Shown here piece after piece: positions 1-6,687 of a stretch of DNA of 15,136 bases. A model generated the notes under the pieces. It ran no database searches and was not told the origin of the DNA. It saw nothing but the letters and a program-made list of their open reading frames with translations. The stretch covers positions 1-15,136 of the forward strand of contig JAEDGA010000027.1 of assembly GCA_016297775.1 (NCBI GenBank), given 5' to 3'. The stretch is from Candidatus Methanomethylophilaceae archaeon. Its GTDB lineage: Archaea; Thermoplasmatota; Thermoplasmata; Methanomassiliicoccales; Methanomethylophilaceae. Each line of letters starts with the position of its first letter. Position 1 is the first letter of the stretch. Position numbers and translations under genes: made by a program.

Positions 1-130
1 TACTTCCGATCACGCGGACAGATCCCCTCCGAGGGGTTCGGATACCAATGACATGACTCCTTTCATTTCGACTCGAATGAGGAACCCATAGATTCCTTCT
101 CTTCACCGCACTTCCGACATCCGAACGCAT

Positions 131-140
131 ATCTTATAAT
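131..140 (+). promoter_or_regulatory. Probable TATA box of the hisB operon
   Basis: The AT-rich run atcttataat is centred about 32 nt before the hisB ATG at 169. No Shine-Dalgarno-like purine run lies between them. Archaeal transcription usually begins about 25 nt after the TATA centre, so the transcript would begin within a few bases of the start codon and be leaderless or nearly so. The position is read from the sequence; the function is inferred. Confidence 0.55.
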
Positions 141-168
141 CAGTGCCACCCTACGGTAACATATTACC

Positions 169-717
169 ATGTCCTGCAGAACCGCCAAGATGGAAAGAAC
201 CACCCGCGAGACCCAGATATCCATCGATCTGAATATCGACGGTAGCGGAAGGTTCAAAGTTGAATCGGACGACCAGTTCCTGAAACACATGATCGAGACA
301 TTGGCCAGATACTCCGGCATGGACATAACCATGTCCGCAACAGGCGACAACCTGCACCACCTCGTGGAGGATGTCGCCATAACCCTGGGCAAGACCTTCG
401 CCAAAGCATTGGACGGAAGTCCCATCGAGAGGATGGCAACGTCCACCGTGGTCATGGACGACGCACTGGTGATGACATCGTTGGACATAGTCGACAGACC
501 CTACTGCGAAACGGACTGCCCGGATCCGCTGTACATCCACTTCTTCAGGAGCTTCGCCATGTCCGCCGCGATATCCCTGCACATAGTCAAGTTCAGAGGA
601 TTCGACGAACACCACATCATAGAGGCATCCTTCAAATCGCTGGGTATGGCACTCAAAGCGGCGGTCAAGCGCAGGGAGACAGAACTCAGCACGAAGGACA
701 GGGTCAGGGAGGAATGA
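169..717 (+). CDS. hisB: Imidazoleglycerol-phosphate dehydratase (HisB), divergent
   Basis: This is the histidine biosynthesis enzyme that dehydrates imidazole glycerol phosphate to imidazole acetol phosphate in the cytoplasm. It has 182 residues, slightly shorter than usual (about 190-200). The N-terminus RTTRETQISIDLNIDG fits the family, and so do the two metal-binding HHxxE motifs (H63-H64-E67 and H148-H149-E152), H40 in FLKHM, and H138. Several usual features differ: the loop before the first HH pair is about three residues short, the common ARH is ARY (Y48), and the usual MDE is MDD (D97-D98). The ATG at 169 restores the expected N-terminus; M8 would cut into it. The gene opens a run of his genes, and its last codons GAG GAA TGA form part of the ribosome-binding site of hisF. 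The identification is secure; the substitutions are noted as odd. Confidence 0.9.
   Translation: MSCRTAKMERTTRETQISIDLNIDGSGRFKVESDDQFLKHMIETLARYSGMDITMSATGDNLHHLVEDVAITLGKTFAKALDGSPIERMATSTVVMDDALVMTSLDIVDRPYCETDCPDPLYIHFFRSFAMSAAISLHIVKFRGFDEHHIIEASFKSLGMALKAAVKRRETELSTKDRVREE
708..712 (+). promoter_or_regulatory. Shine-Dalgarno that decides the hisF start
   Basis: GGAGG lies inside the last codons of hisB. It is 1 nt from the ATG at 714, which overlaps the hisB stop, but 7 nt from the ATG at 720, which is the normal spacing. It therefore favours 720 as the real hisF start. The same arrangement occurs before the second MscS gene at 5110-5124. Confidence 0.6.
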
Positions 718-719
718 AA

Positions 720-1472
720 ATGCTGACCAAGAGGATAATCCCCTGTCTGGATGTGAAGGACGGCAAGGTCGTCAAAGGGGTCAACTTCAAGAACCTCAGG
801 GACGTGGGAAGCCCGCCCGAACTCGCAGAGGCTTATGAGAAGCAGGGTGCGGACGAGGTCACATTCCTGGACATAAGCGCATCCCTCGAGAGCAGAGGAA
901 ACATGCTGAACATCGTATCGGAAACGGCGAGACGTCTCTTCGTACCCCTGACCGTCGGAGGAGGCATAAGAACGTTCGAGGACATGAGGGACGCACTCAA
1001 CGCAGGAGCGGACAAGGTATCCGTCAATTCCGCGGCGGTGAACAACCCCGGCATGATAACCGAGTGTGCCGAAAGGTTCGGAAGACAGTGCGTCGTCGTT
1101 GCCATAGACGCGAAGAGGACCGAGAACGGATGGAACGTCTTCACCCACGGCGGTACCAAGAGGACCGAACTCGATGCCATCGAATGGGCACAGAGGGCCG
1201 AGGACCTCGGAGCCGGGGAGATCCTGCTGACATCCATGGATGCGGACGGTGTGAAGACCGGATACGACATCCCTCTGACCGCGGCAATATCGGAAGCGGT
1301 CAGCATACCGGTGATAGCATCCGGAGGATGCGGTTCCGTGGAACACATATACGAGGTGTTCACGCAGACGGATGCGGCCGCCGCATTGGCAGCATCGATA
1401 TTCCACTACAACGAATACACCGTAGGCGATGTGAAACAATACCTGAAGGACAGAGGAGTTGCAGTCAGATGA
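720..1472 (+). CDS. hisF: Imidazole glycerol phosphate synthase cyclase subunit (HisF)
   Basis: HisF is the TIM-barrel cyclase subunit that uses ammonia from the HisH glutaminase to convert PRFAR into imidazole glycerol phosphate and AICAR. Counting from the ATG at 720 gives 250 residues starting MLTKRIIPCLDV. The two catalytic aspartates then fall at D11 (CLDV) and D130 (AIDAKR), the numbering usual for the family. Phosphate-binding segments TVGGGIR (about 78-84) and IASGGCG (about 199-205) are present. An upstream ATG at 714 overlaps the hisB stop, but it sits 1 nt from the Shine-Dalgarno and would only add two residues. HisH is not in this window, so its partner must be encoded elsewhere. 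The gene overlaps hisIE by 4 nt, implying coupled translation. Confidence 0.96.
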   Translation: MLTKRIIPCLDVKDGKVVKGVNFKNLRDVGSPPELAEAYEKQGADEVTFLDISASLESRGNMLNIVSETARRLFVPLTVGGGIRTFEDMRDALNAGADKVSVNSAAVNNPGMITECAERFGRQCVVVAIDAKRTENGWNVFTHGGTKRTELDAIEWAQRAEDLGAGEILLTSMDADGVKTGYDIPLTAAISEAVSIPVIASGGCGSVEHIYEVFTQTDAAAALAASIFHYNEYTVGDVKQYLKDRGVAVR

Positions 1473-2071
1473 GCGGATTCGAATTCGACGACAAAGGGCT
1501 CATACCCGTTGTGGTCCAGGACCACATAACCGGCGAGGTCCTGATGGTGGCCTGGGCCAACGAGGAAGCGATAGCCAAGATGAAAGAGACCGGATACACC
1601 CACTTCTGGTCCAGAAGCAGACAGAAGCTCTGGATGAAGGGAGAGGAGTCCGGCAACACGCAGAAGATCGTGTCCATACAGTCGGACTGCGATGACGATA
1701 CGCTTCTCGTGAGAGTCATACAGAAGAACGATTGTGCCTGCCACACCGGCAACCCCACATGCTTCTTCAAGACCATCTACGGCGATCCCTCATCCACATC
1801 GATGATACTCTCCGACCTCAGGAGGGTGATCCACGACCGCAAGGTGAACCCCGAAGAAGGGAGTTACACTTGCAAACTCTTCAAGGACGAGACCAAGATG
1901 TGCAAGAAGATCGTGGAGGAAGCGACGGAATACGTTCTTGCCATCAAGGACAAGGATAAGGACGAGGTCGCCTGGGAACTTGCCGATCTCATCTATCATA
2001 CCATGGTGGCGATGGAGAAAGAGGGTGTGGACATGAAGGACGTCTACGAGAAACTGGCGGAGAGAAGATGA
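1469..2071 (+). CDS. hisIE: Bifunctional phosphoribosyl-AMP cyclohydrolase / phosphoribosyl-ATP pyrophosphatase (HisIE)
   Basis: This fusion of 200 residues carries out steps two and three of histidine biosynthesis. The N-terminal HisI cyclohydrolase domain (about 1-110) has the acidic metal motif DCDDD (73-77) and the zinc-site cysteines C74, C91 (ACHTG) and C98 (TCFF). The C-terminal HisE pyrophosphatase domain (about 113-200) has VIHDRK, GSYTCKL, the helix KKIVEEATEYVLA and ELADLIYHTMVA, which hold the acidic residues expected of the all-helical MazG-like fold. The ATG at 1469 overlaps the hisF stop by 4 nt, and AGGAG at 1454-1458 lies 10 nt upstream. A longer in-frame opening runs back to 1064, but it only shadows hisF. 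Many archaea encode the two domains separately, so the fused form is worth noting though not rare. Confidence 0.95.
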   Translation: MSGFEFDDKGLIPVVVQDHITGEVLMVAWANEEAIAKMKETGYTHFWSRSRQKLWMKGEESGNTQKIVSIQSDCDDDTLLVRVIQKNDCACHTGNPTCFFKTIYGDPSSTSMILSDLRRVIHDRKVNPEEGSYTCKLFKDETKMCKKIVEEATEYVLAIKDKDKDEVAWELADLIYHTMVAMEKEGVDMKDVYEKLAERR

Positions 2072-2715
2072 GGGCCGATCTCCACACACATTCCATATTC
2101 AGCGACGGCGAACTGATCCCCGCGGAGCTCGTCAGAAGGGCGGCCGCGATAGGTCACAACGCCATCGCCATCACCGACCACGTGGACATGACCAACGTGG
2201 AGTTCGTCGTACGCAATGTCGTCAAAGCCGCGGAGCTGACCACGGACGAGATCGAGGTCATCCCCGGAGTGGAGATCACCCATGTACCTCCGTCCAAAAT
2301 GGACAAGGTCATCGCGGATGCCAGAAGATACGGTGCGAGGATCATCGTCGTACACGGCGAGACCGTCACCGAACCCGTTGCGAAGGGTACGGACATGGCC
2401 GCGGTCATGAATCCGGATGTGGACGTGCTGGGTCATCCCGGTTTCATCACCGAGGAGGAGGCACAGATCGCCAAGGACAACGGCGTCGCCCTGGAGATCA
2501 CCGGAAGGGCGGGACACAACATCACCAACGGCCACGTCGTGAACATGGCCCGCAAGGTCGGTGCCATGATGGTCATCGATTCCGACACCCATGCCCCGGA
2601 GAACCTCATGGACGAGGCCGCCGCAAGGGTGGTGGCACTGGGTGCGGGAATGACCCAGAAGGAGACGGACCTGGCGATCGATGTGACGCCGTTCGACATC
2701 ATCAAGAGACTCTGA
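2068..2715 (+). CDS. PHP-family phosphatase, probable histidinol-phosphate phosphatase
   Basis: This protein of 215 residues belongs to the PHP metal-dependent phosphoesterase superfamily. Likely metal ligands are visible throughout: H6 and H8 (DLHTHS), D13 (SDG), H38 (ITDHVD), E69 (IPGVEI), H96 (VVHGE), H123 (LGHPG), and D173 with H175 (DSDTH). The start overlaps the hisIE stop by 4 nt, and GGAG at 2059-2062 gives a 5-nt spacing. PHP proteins include the histidinol-phosphate phosphatases of several bacteria and archaeal relatives of unproven function. Co-translation with hisB, hisF and hisIE points to dephosphorylation of histidinol phosphate as its role. That assignment comes from context; the fold and metal site are seen directly. 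Other PHP activities, such as cleavage of nucleotide 3',5'-bisphosphates or other phosphoesters, cannot be excluded. Confidence 0.85.
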   Translation: MRADLHTHSIFSDGELIPAELVRRAAAIGHNAIAITDHVDMTNVEFVVRNVVKAAELTTDEIEVIPGVEITHVPPSKMDKVIADARRYGARIIVVHGETVTEPVAKGTDMAAVMNPDVDVLGHPGFITEEEAQIAKDNGVALEITGRAGHNITNGHVVNMARKVGAMMVIDSDTHAPENLMDEAAARVVALGAGMTQKETDLAIDVTPFDIIKRL

Positions 2716-2738
2716 ATCCCGGCATGTATGCGGTTCCC

Positions 2739-2746
2739 TTAATAAT
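2739..2746 (+). promoter_or_regulatory. Probable TATA box for the mtnP operon
   Basis: TTAATAAT lies in the 51-nt gap after the PHP gene, centred about 25 nt before the ATG at 2767. There is no Shine-Dalgarno in front of that ATG. This spacing implies a leaderless transcript and separates the next operon from the his genes. Confidence 0.55.
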
Positions 2747-2766
2747 GGAACGTCAATTACGGATAT

Positions 2767-3558
2767 ATGCCAAGAATCGGAATCATAGGTGGATCGGGAG
2801 TCTACAATCCCGATAAGTTCGAACACATAGAGACGGTGTTCCCCGACACCCCTTACGGGAAACCGTCCGACGAGATACTCATCGGGAAGATCAACGGTGT
2901 GGAGGTCGCATTCCTCCCCAGACACGGAAAGAACCACCAGCACCCTCCCACATCCGTCCCTTACAAAGCCAACATACAGGCCATGAAGGATCTGGGTGTG
3001 GAGATGATCGTCTCCCCCTGCGCGGTAGGTTCCCTCAGAGAGGATTATGTTCCGGGCGATCTGGTCATCGTTGACCAGTACATCGATTTCACCAAGAAAC
3101 GCGACTACACATTCTTCGATGACAGGACGGTGCACATATCCATCGCCGATCCCTGCTGCCCCCGCATGGCGGAAGTCTTCGATAAGGCCGCCAAGGACAT
3201 GGGCATCAGATATCACAACGGCGGAACCTACGTCTGCATCGAAGGACCCAGATTCTCCACCAGGGCGGAGAGCGCCATGTTCAGGAACTATGCCGACATC
3301 ATCGGTATGACCATGGTGCCGGAGTGCCAGCTTGCAAGGGAACTGGGTATGTGCTACTGCAGTCTCGCCACCATCACCGACTATGATGCATGGAAGGAGG
3401 AGACCGTGGAGATCCAGATGGTTCTGGACACCATGGCCGCATGTCTGGCCAAGATCACCGAGATCCTCGAGCGCGGACTCCCCGAACTCCAGAAGCTTCC
3501 GTCCCGTTGCGGGTGCATAGATGCCGCGATCGGATGCGGCGCGATCTCCGAAGAGTGA
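2767..3558 (+). CDS. mtnP: S-methyl-5'-thioadenosine phosphorylase (PNP/MTAP family)
   Basis: This 263-residue enzyme of the trimeric purine nucleoside phosphorylase family cleaves methylthioadenosine with phosphate, giving adenine and 5-methylthioribose 1-phosphate. It has the N-terminal phosphate loop IGIIGGSG (4-11), PRHG (51-54), the segment CIEGPRFSTRAES (157-169) and IGMTMVPE (179-186). The base-recognition motif TDYDAW (204-209) has D205 and D207, the residues linked to 6-aminopurine preference in MTA phosphorylases. Enzymes preferring 6-oxopurines usually have Asn or another change here. The C-terminal tail has CGC (248-250) and C257, resembling the CXC motif of some archaeal homologues. 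It seems to be the first gene of an operon, with the next start only 22 nt away. The substrate call (MTA rather than methylthioinosine or guanosine) rests on one motif. Confidence 0.9.
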   Translation: MPRIGIIGGSGVYNPDKFEHIETVFPDTPYGKPSDEILIGKINGVEVAFLPRHGKNHQHPPTSVPYKANIQAMKDLGVEMIVSPCAVGSLREDYVPGDLVIVDQYIDFTKKRDYTFFDDRTVHISIADPCCPRMAEVFDKAAKDMGIRYHNGGTYVCIEGPRFSTRAESAMFRNYADIIGMTMVPECQLARELGMCYCSLATITDYDAWKEETVEIQMVLDTMAACLAKITEILERGLPELQKLPSRCGCIDAAIGCGAISEE

Positions 3559-3580
3559 ATCCTGCAGAAAGGTGGAATAG

Positions 3581-5119
3581 ATGGATCGCAGAACGACCGT
3601 GACCGTCGTCCTCCTGCTTATGCTGACGCTTCCCTTCCTGGGTTGTGACTCTTCAGCTGAGGACACCGGTTTCAACGACACTGTCAACGAGGTCAACATC
3701 CACTCGTTCGACTCGTCCGTGAACATGACCGCAGGCGAGGCGGTCAATCTCAGATTCACGCTGTATAACGACAGCAGCAGTGTGAAGAAGATAGTGGTCA
3801 TCAGAAGCGTCACTATGTCCGATATGGGGTTCGGCACCATATCCTTCAACGACAGTACCATATTGATCGATGTCGAGGACACCAAGGAGACCGTCATAAC
3901 CCTCAGACCGGACAAGTATGCCAAATCCGGTACGCATATCCTGTCGGTTACCATCTCCGTATCCGACAACAACGGGAACGTCAGCGCCACCGATACCTTC
4001 AGCTTCCCTGTGACCATAGGATCCAACTATGCCGCCGGAGACCTCTACAACAAATTCATGGGTGTGTATCCCAACACACTGCCCGAGCCCCTCGACATGC
4101 CGATCGTCACGGCGTTGGTCAGCCTTCTTATCTGGATCTGCATATCGTCCGCGATCGGTTACGGCGCGTACAGGGTCATCGGATTCAAATGGGGCGCCGA
4201 TATCATGAGCGAGAGCAGAAAGGATGCCAAGAGCATCGGGAAGATGCTGTTCTGCATCATCATGCTCATAGGCGTCTCGATGTGCATGAAGATCTACGGC
4301 GCATCCGAATACATGACCGGCCTCACCACCGACCTCATAAGCGTCATATTCATCATAGTGGGTGCGATCATAGCCTGGGACATCTACAAGATCCTGCTGT
4401 ACAACATCGTCGTGAAGCTGGACAAGGAGGACCGTATAGATGATACTCTGATCCCTCTGTTCAAGATGATCGGACGCATCGTGGTATGCGTTATCGCACT
4501 GGCATCCATAATGAGCATCTTCGGTCTCAACCTCGGTACCATAGTGACCAGTGCGGGACTGGTATCCCTTGCCATATCCATGGGTGCGCAGAACACCCTT
4601 AACCAGTTCTTCTGCGGTCTCCAACTCATGGCCACCCGTCCGTTCCGTATCGGGGACAAGATAAAGCTGGGGAACAGTTCCGATGTACTTATCGTTAGAA
4701 AGATCAGAGTCATGGAGACCGAGTTCAAGAACTGGCTGAACGAGGAGGTGTTCAGGGTACCCAACAGCACCGTCATGTCCGCCATGATCACCAACATAAC
4801 ATTCAACGACGACACCTACAAGATCTACGAGTACGTGGATGTGGATTACGGTGCGGACATAGACAGGGTGAAGGAGATCCTCCTGCAGGTGGTCAACTCC
4901 CACCCCAAGGTGGTCACCGACGGATCCAAGGACAAACCGTCCTTCAGATTCTCGTCCATGGAGGCATCCGCGATCCGCGTGAGGGTATCCTACGTTGTGA
5001 CAGATCATGAGATCTCCCACCTGGTATCCTGTCAGATCAGGGAGGCCATCTTCAGGAAACTGAGATCCGAAGGCATCAAGATCCCCCACAACATCGTGGA
5101 CGTACACCTGGAGGAATGA
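3581..5119 (+). CDS. MscS-type mechanosensitive channel with secreted N-terminal beta domain (paralogue 1)
   Basis: This predicted membrane channel has 512 residues. A signal-like hydrophobic segment occupies about 5-21 and ends in LGC, only a weak lipobox. A region of about 28-150, rich in Ser, Thr, Asp and Val, looks like an extracytoplasmic beta-sandwich. Membrane helices follow at about 173-197, 219-240, 250-275 and 295-315. The pore helix is about 318-345 (SAGLVSLAISMGAQNTLNQF), followed by the MscS signature RPFRIGDKIKL (353-363) and RVPNS (392-396). The C-terminal alpha/beta vestibule ends at 512. Family members release solutes when the membrane is stretched. The linker where MscS usually has 'T..DG' reads TEFKNWLNEE in this lineage. 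GGTGG at 3571-3575 is a well-spaced ribosome-binding site. The next gene is a paralogue and overlaps it by the ATGA junction. Confidence 0.87.
   Translation: MDRRTTVTVVLLLMLTLPFLGCDSSAEDTGFNDTVNEVNIHSFDSSVNMTAGEAVNLRFTLYNDSSSVKKIVVIRSVTMSDMGFGTISFNDSTILIDVEDTKETVITLRPDKYAKSGTHILSVTISVSDNNGNVSATDTFSFPVTIGSNYAAGDLYNKFMGVYPNTLPEPLDMPIVTALVSLLIWICISSAIGYGAYRVIGFKWGADIMSESRKDAKSIGKMLFCIIMLIGVSMCMKIYGASEYMTGLTTDLISVIFIIVGAIIAWDIYKILLYNIVVKLDKEDRIDDTLIPLFKMIGRIVVCVIALASIMSIFGLNLGTIVTSAGLVSLAISMGAQNTLNQFFCGLQLMATRPFRIGDKIKLGNSSDVLIVRKIRVMETEFKNWLNEEVFRVPNSTVMSAMITNITFNDDTYKIYEYVDVDYGADIDRVKEILLQVVNSHPKVVTDGSKDKPSFRFSSMEASAIRVRVSYVVTDHEISHLVSCQIREAIFRKLRSEGIKIPHNIVDVHLEE
5110..5114 (+). promoter_or_regulatory. 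Shine-Dalgarno that decides the start of the second MscS gene
   Basis: GGAGG lies in the final codons of the first MscS gene. It is 1 nt before the ATG at 5116, which overlaps the TGA stop, and 7 nt before the ATG at 5122. The second is the likely start. The 15-nt block GGAGGAATGAACATG differs at one base from the hisB/hisF junction at 708-722. Confidence 0.6.
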
Positions 5120-5121
5120 AC

Positions 5122-6684
5122 ATGTCCCAGTGGAAGACCGCACTGTTCGTCACCGCATTGGTGCTGGCATCCATGATGATGATACCTGCGCTGTCCGATG
5201 ACAGCGATGCCGCCGACAACGTGTACATCTACTCCGACGTGACATCCCTGGACATCATGTCGCATTCCGAGAGGACCTTCCAGATCGTCATCAACAACAA
5301 CACCGATTCGGTATACGACATACGTCTGGTCGCGTTGAAGGACAGCAGTCAATACGATGTTTCTTTCAGCGAAAAGGAATTCCTTCTTGACAAAGGGGTA
5401 TCGAAGAGCATAAGCATCACGATCAAGAGCGCGAAGTATGCGGAGACCGAGACGGGGGACCTTGTCATCAGGGCAGAGTACTACAGCGTCACATCCGGAG
5501 TGCCCGCTCCGAATGATGTCACAATTTCCGTGACCACGCATTCCATGTACAGCGACGTCAACAGCTTCAACAAATTCCTGGGAGTGTTCTCCAACCCGCT
5601 GCCGTCACCGCTGAACTCCCCGTTGGTTACATCACTGATCACATTGGTCATATGGATCGTATTGGGTGCGATACTGTCCTCACTGTTCGTAACGATATCA
5701 TACAAATTGATATTCAGAAAGGATAAGGAGGATCACAAGGAAGGCAAGAAGGGACTGAGACAGATGTGGAAGTCCCTGTTCATCATCTGCATGATGTACG
5801 GCATCACCAACACCATGGTGGTCTACGGCGTGGACCAGGAGATCGTCGGAATGGTATCCGAGATCACATCCGTGCTGTTCATCCTGTTCGGCGGTATCGT
5901 CGTATGGAAGATCGTGAAGGTCGAGATAAACGCCATCGGAGAGAGGCTGGGAGAGGACGGAAGATTCGATCCATCCATCATCCCGCTGTTCCTGATGATA
6001 GCTAAGACCATCGTCATCACCGTGACCGCGTTCATGGCGCTGGCCGTATACGGCGTGGACATGATGTCCATCCTCATGGGTCTCGGACTCATCACCACGG
6101 GAATATCCTTCGGTGCCAAGAACATCATCAACCAGTTCCTCAGCGGTACCCTGCTCCTCGCCGAACGTCCGTTCATCAGGGGTGACAAGGTGAAGGTCGC
6201 AGGCAACGATACCGTCATGATCGTGAACAAGGTGGGCTACATGACCACCAAATTCAAGAGCTGGATCAATGAAGAGATAATCACCATACCCAACAGCAAC
6301 CTGATGGAGAACCCCATAGTCAACATCACCAAGGACAACATCCTCTACAGGGTGTACGACTACTTCTCCATATCATACACCTCCGACCTGTCCAGGGCGA
6401 AGGAGATCATGATGGAGTGTGCACTGGAACACCCCGATGTCATCGCGGATCAGTCCATAAGTTCCCCCAACGTACGTTTCGACAACATCGACCGTACCTG
6501 CATCAACATTAGGCTGTCCTTCCTGGTCAACGACCATGAGAACTACGGTTCCATTGCCGGAGAGATCAGGTACAGGATATTCGCCAAGTTCTGCGAGGAG
6601 GGGATAGACATCCCGTACGACCAGTACACCGTGAACCTCGTACGCATCAAGAGGACCGATTCCCCCGATGCGCTTCCGGAGTGA
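5122..6684 (+). CDS. MscS-type mechanosensitive channel with secreted N-terminal beta domain (paralogue 2)
   Basis: This 520-residue paralogue of the preceding gene has the same layout. A signal peptide (about 5-24) is followed by an acidic SDDSDAAD junction, then a probable beta-sandwich domain (about 33-140). Helices lie near 167-193, 216-236, 243-270 and 288-312, and the pore helix is near 316-345 (GLITTGISFGAKNIINQF). The signature RPFIRGDKVKV (349-359) and TIPNS (388-392) follow, and then the cytoplasmic vestibule. Both copies share the unusual WxNEE linker (KSWINEE here), so they look like the products of an old duplication. Start 5122 is preferred over 5116 because of the Shine-Dalgarno spacing. 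Coupled translation suggests comparable amounts of the two proteins, which could form mixed heptamers; that is inference. HypF starts 3 nt after its stop. Confidence 0.87.
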   Translation: MSQWKTALFVTALVLASMMMIPALSDDSDAADNVYIYSDVTSLDIMSHSERTFQIVINNNTDSVYDIRLVALKDSSQYDVSFSEKEFLLDKGVSKSISITIKSAKYAETETGDLVIRAEYYSVTSGVPAPNDVTISVTTHSMYSDVNSFNKFLGVFSNPLPSPLNSPLVTSLITLVIWIVLGAILSSLFVTISYKLIFRKDKEDHKEGKKGLRQMWKSLFIICMMYGITNTMVVYGVDQEIVGMVSEITSVLFILFGGIVVWKIVKVEINAIGERLGEDGRFDPSIIPLFLMIAKTIVITVTAFMALAVYGVDMMSILMGLGLITTGISFGAKNIINQFLSGTLLLAERPFIRGDKVKVAGNDTVMIVNKVGYMTTKFKSWINEEIITIPNSNLMENPIVNITKDNILYRVYDYFSISYTSDLSRAKEIMMECALEHPDVIADQSISSPNVRFDNIDRTCINIRLSFLVNDHENYGSIAGEIRYRIFAKFCEEGIDIPYDQYTVNLVRIKRTDSPDALPE

Positions 6685-6687
6685 GGT

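Noticed and set aside
1..51. In-frame tail of 16 codons ending in TGA at 49-51, possibly the end of an upstream plus-strand gene
   Set aside because: Too short to support by codon pattern or homology; could be chance. A CCCCT/AGGGG dyad at 24-36 lies within it, and no family was recognised.
61..78. Dyad CATTTCGACTCGAATG upstream of hisB, considered as an operator
   Set aside because: It is about 60 nt upstream of the TATA box and imperfect; not enough to call a regulatory site.
63..488. Minus-strand frame with a C-terminal CxxC
   Set aside because: It lies almost wholly antisense to hisB, with no promoter or ribosome-binding site of its own; treated as a shadow.
1064..1468. Extended N-terminus of hisIE reaching back through hisF
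   Set aside because: The Arg/His-rich translation is the shadow of hisF in another frame; the ATGA junction at 1469 gives the normal HisI start.
2044..4026. Very long minus-strand open frame (660 codons)
   Set aside because: It covers the PHP, MTA phosphorylase and MscS genes in antisense, and its Asp/His/Gly/Val-rich translation is typical of antisense frames in this codon usage.
3653..5143. Minus-strand open frame of 496 codons opposite the first MscS gene
   Set aside because: Asp/His/Val-rich antisense shadow with no membrane or domain pattern.
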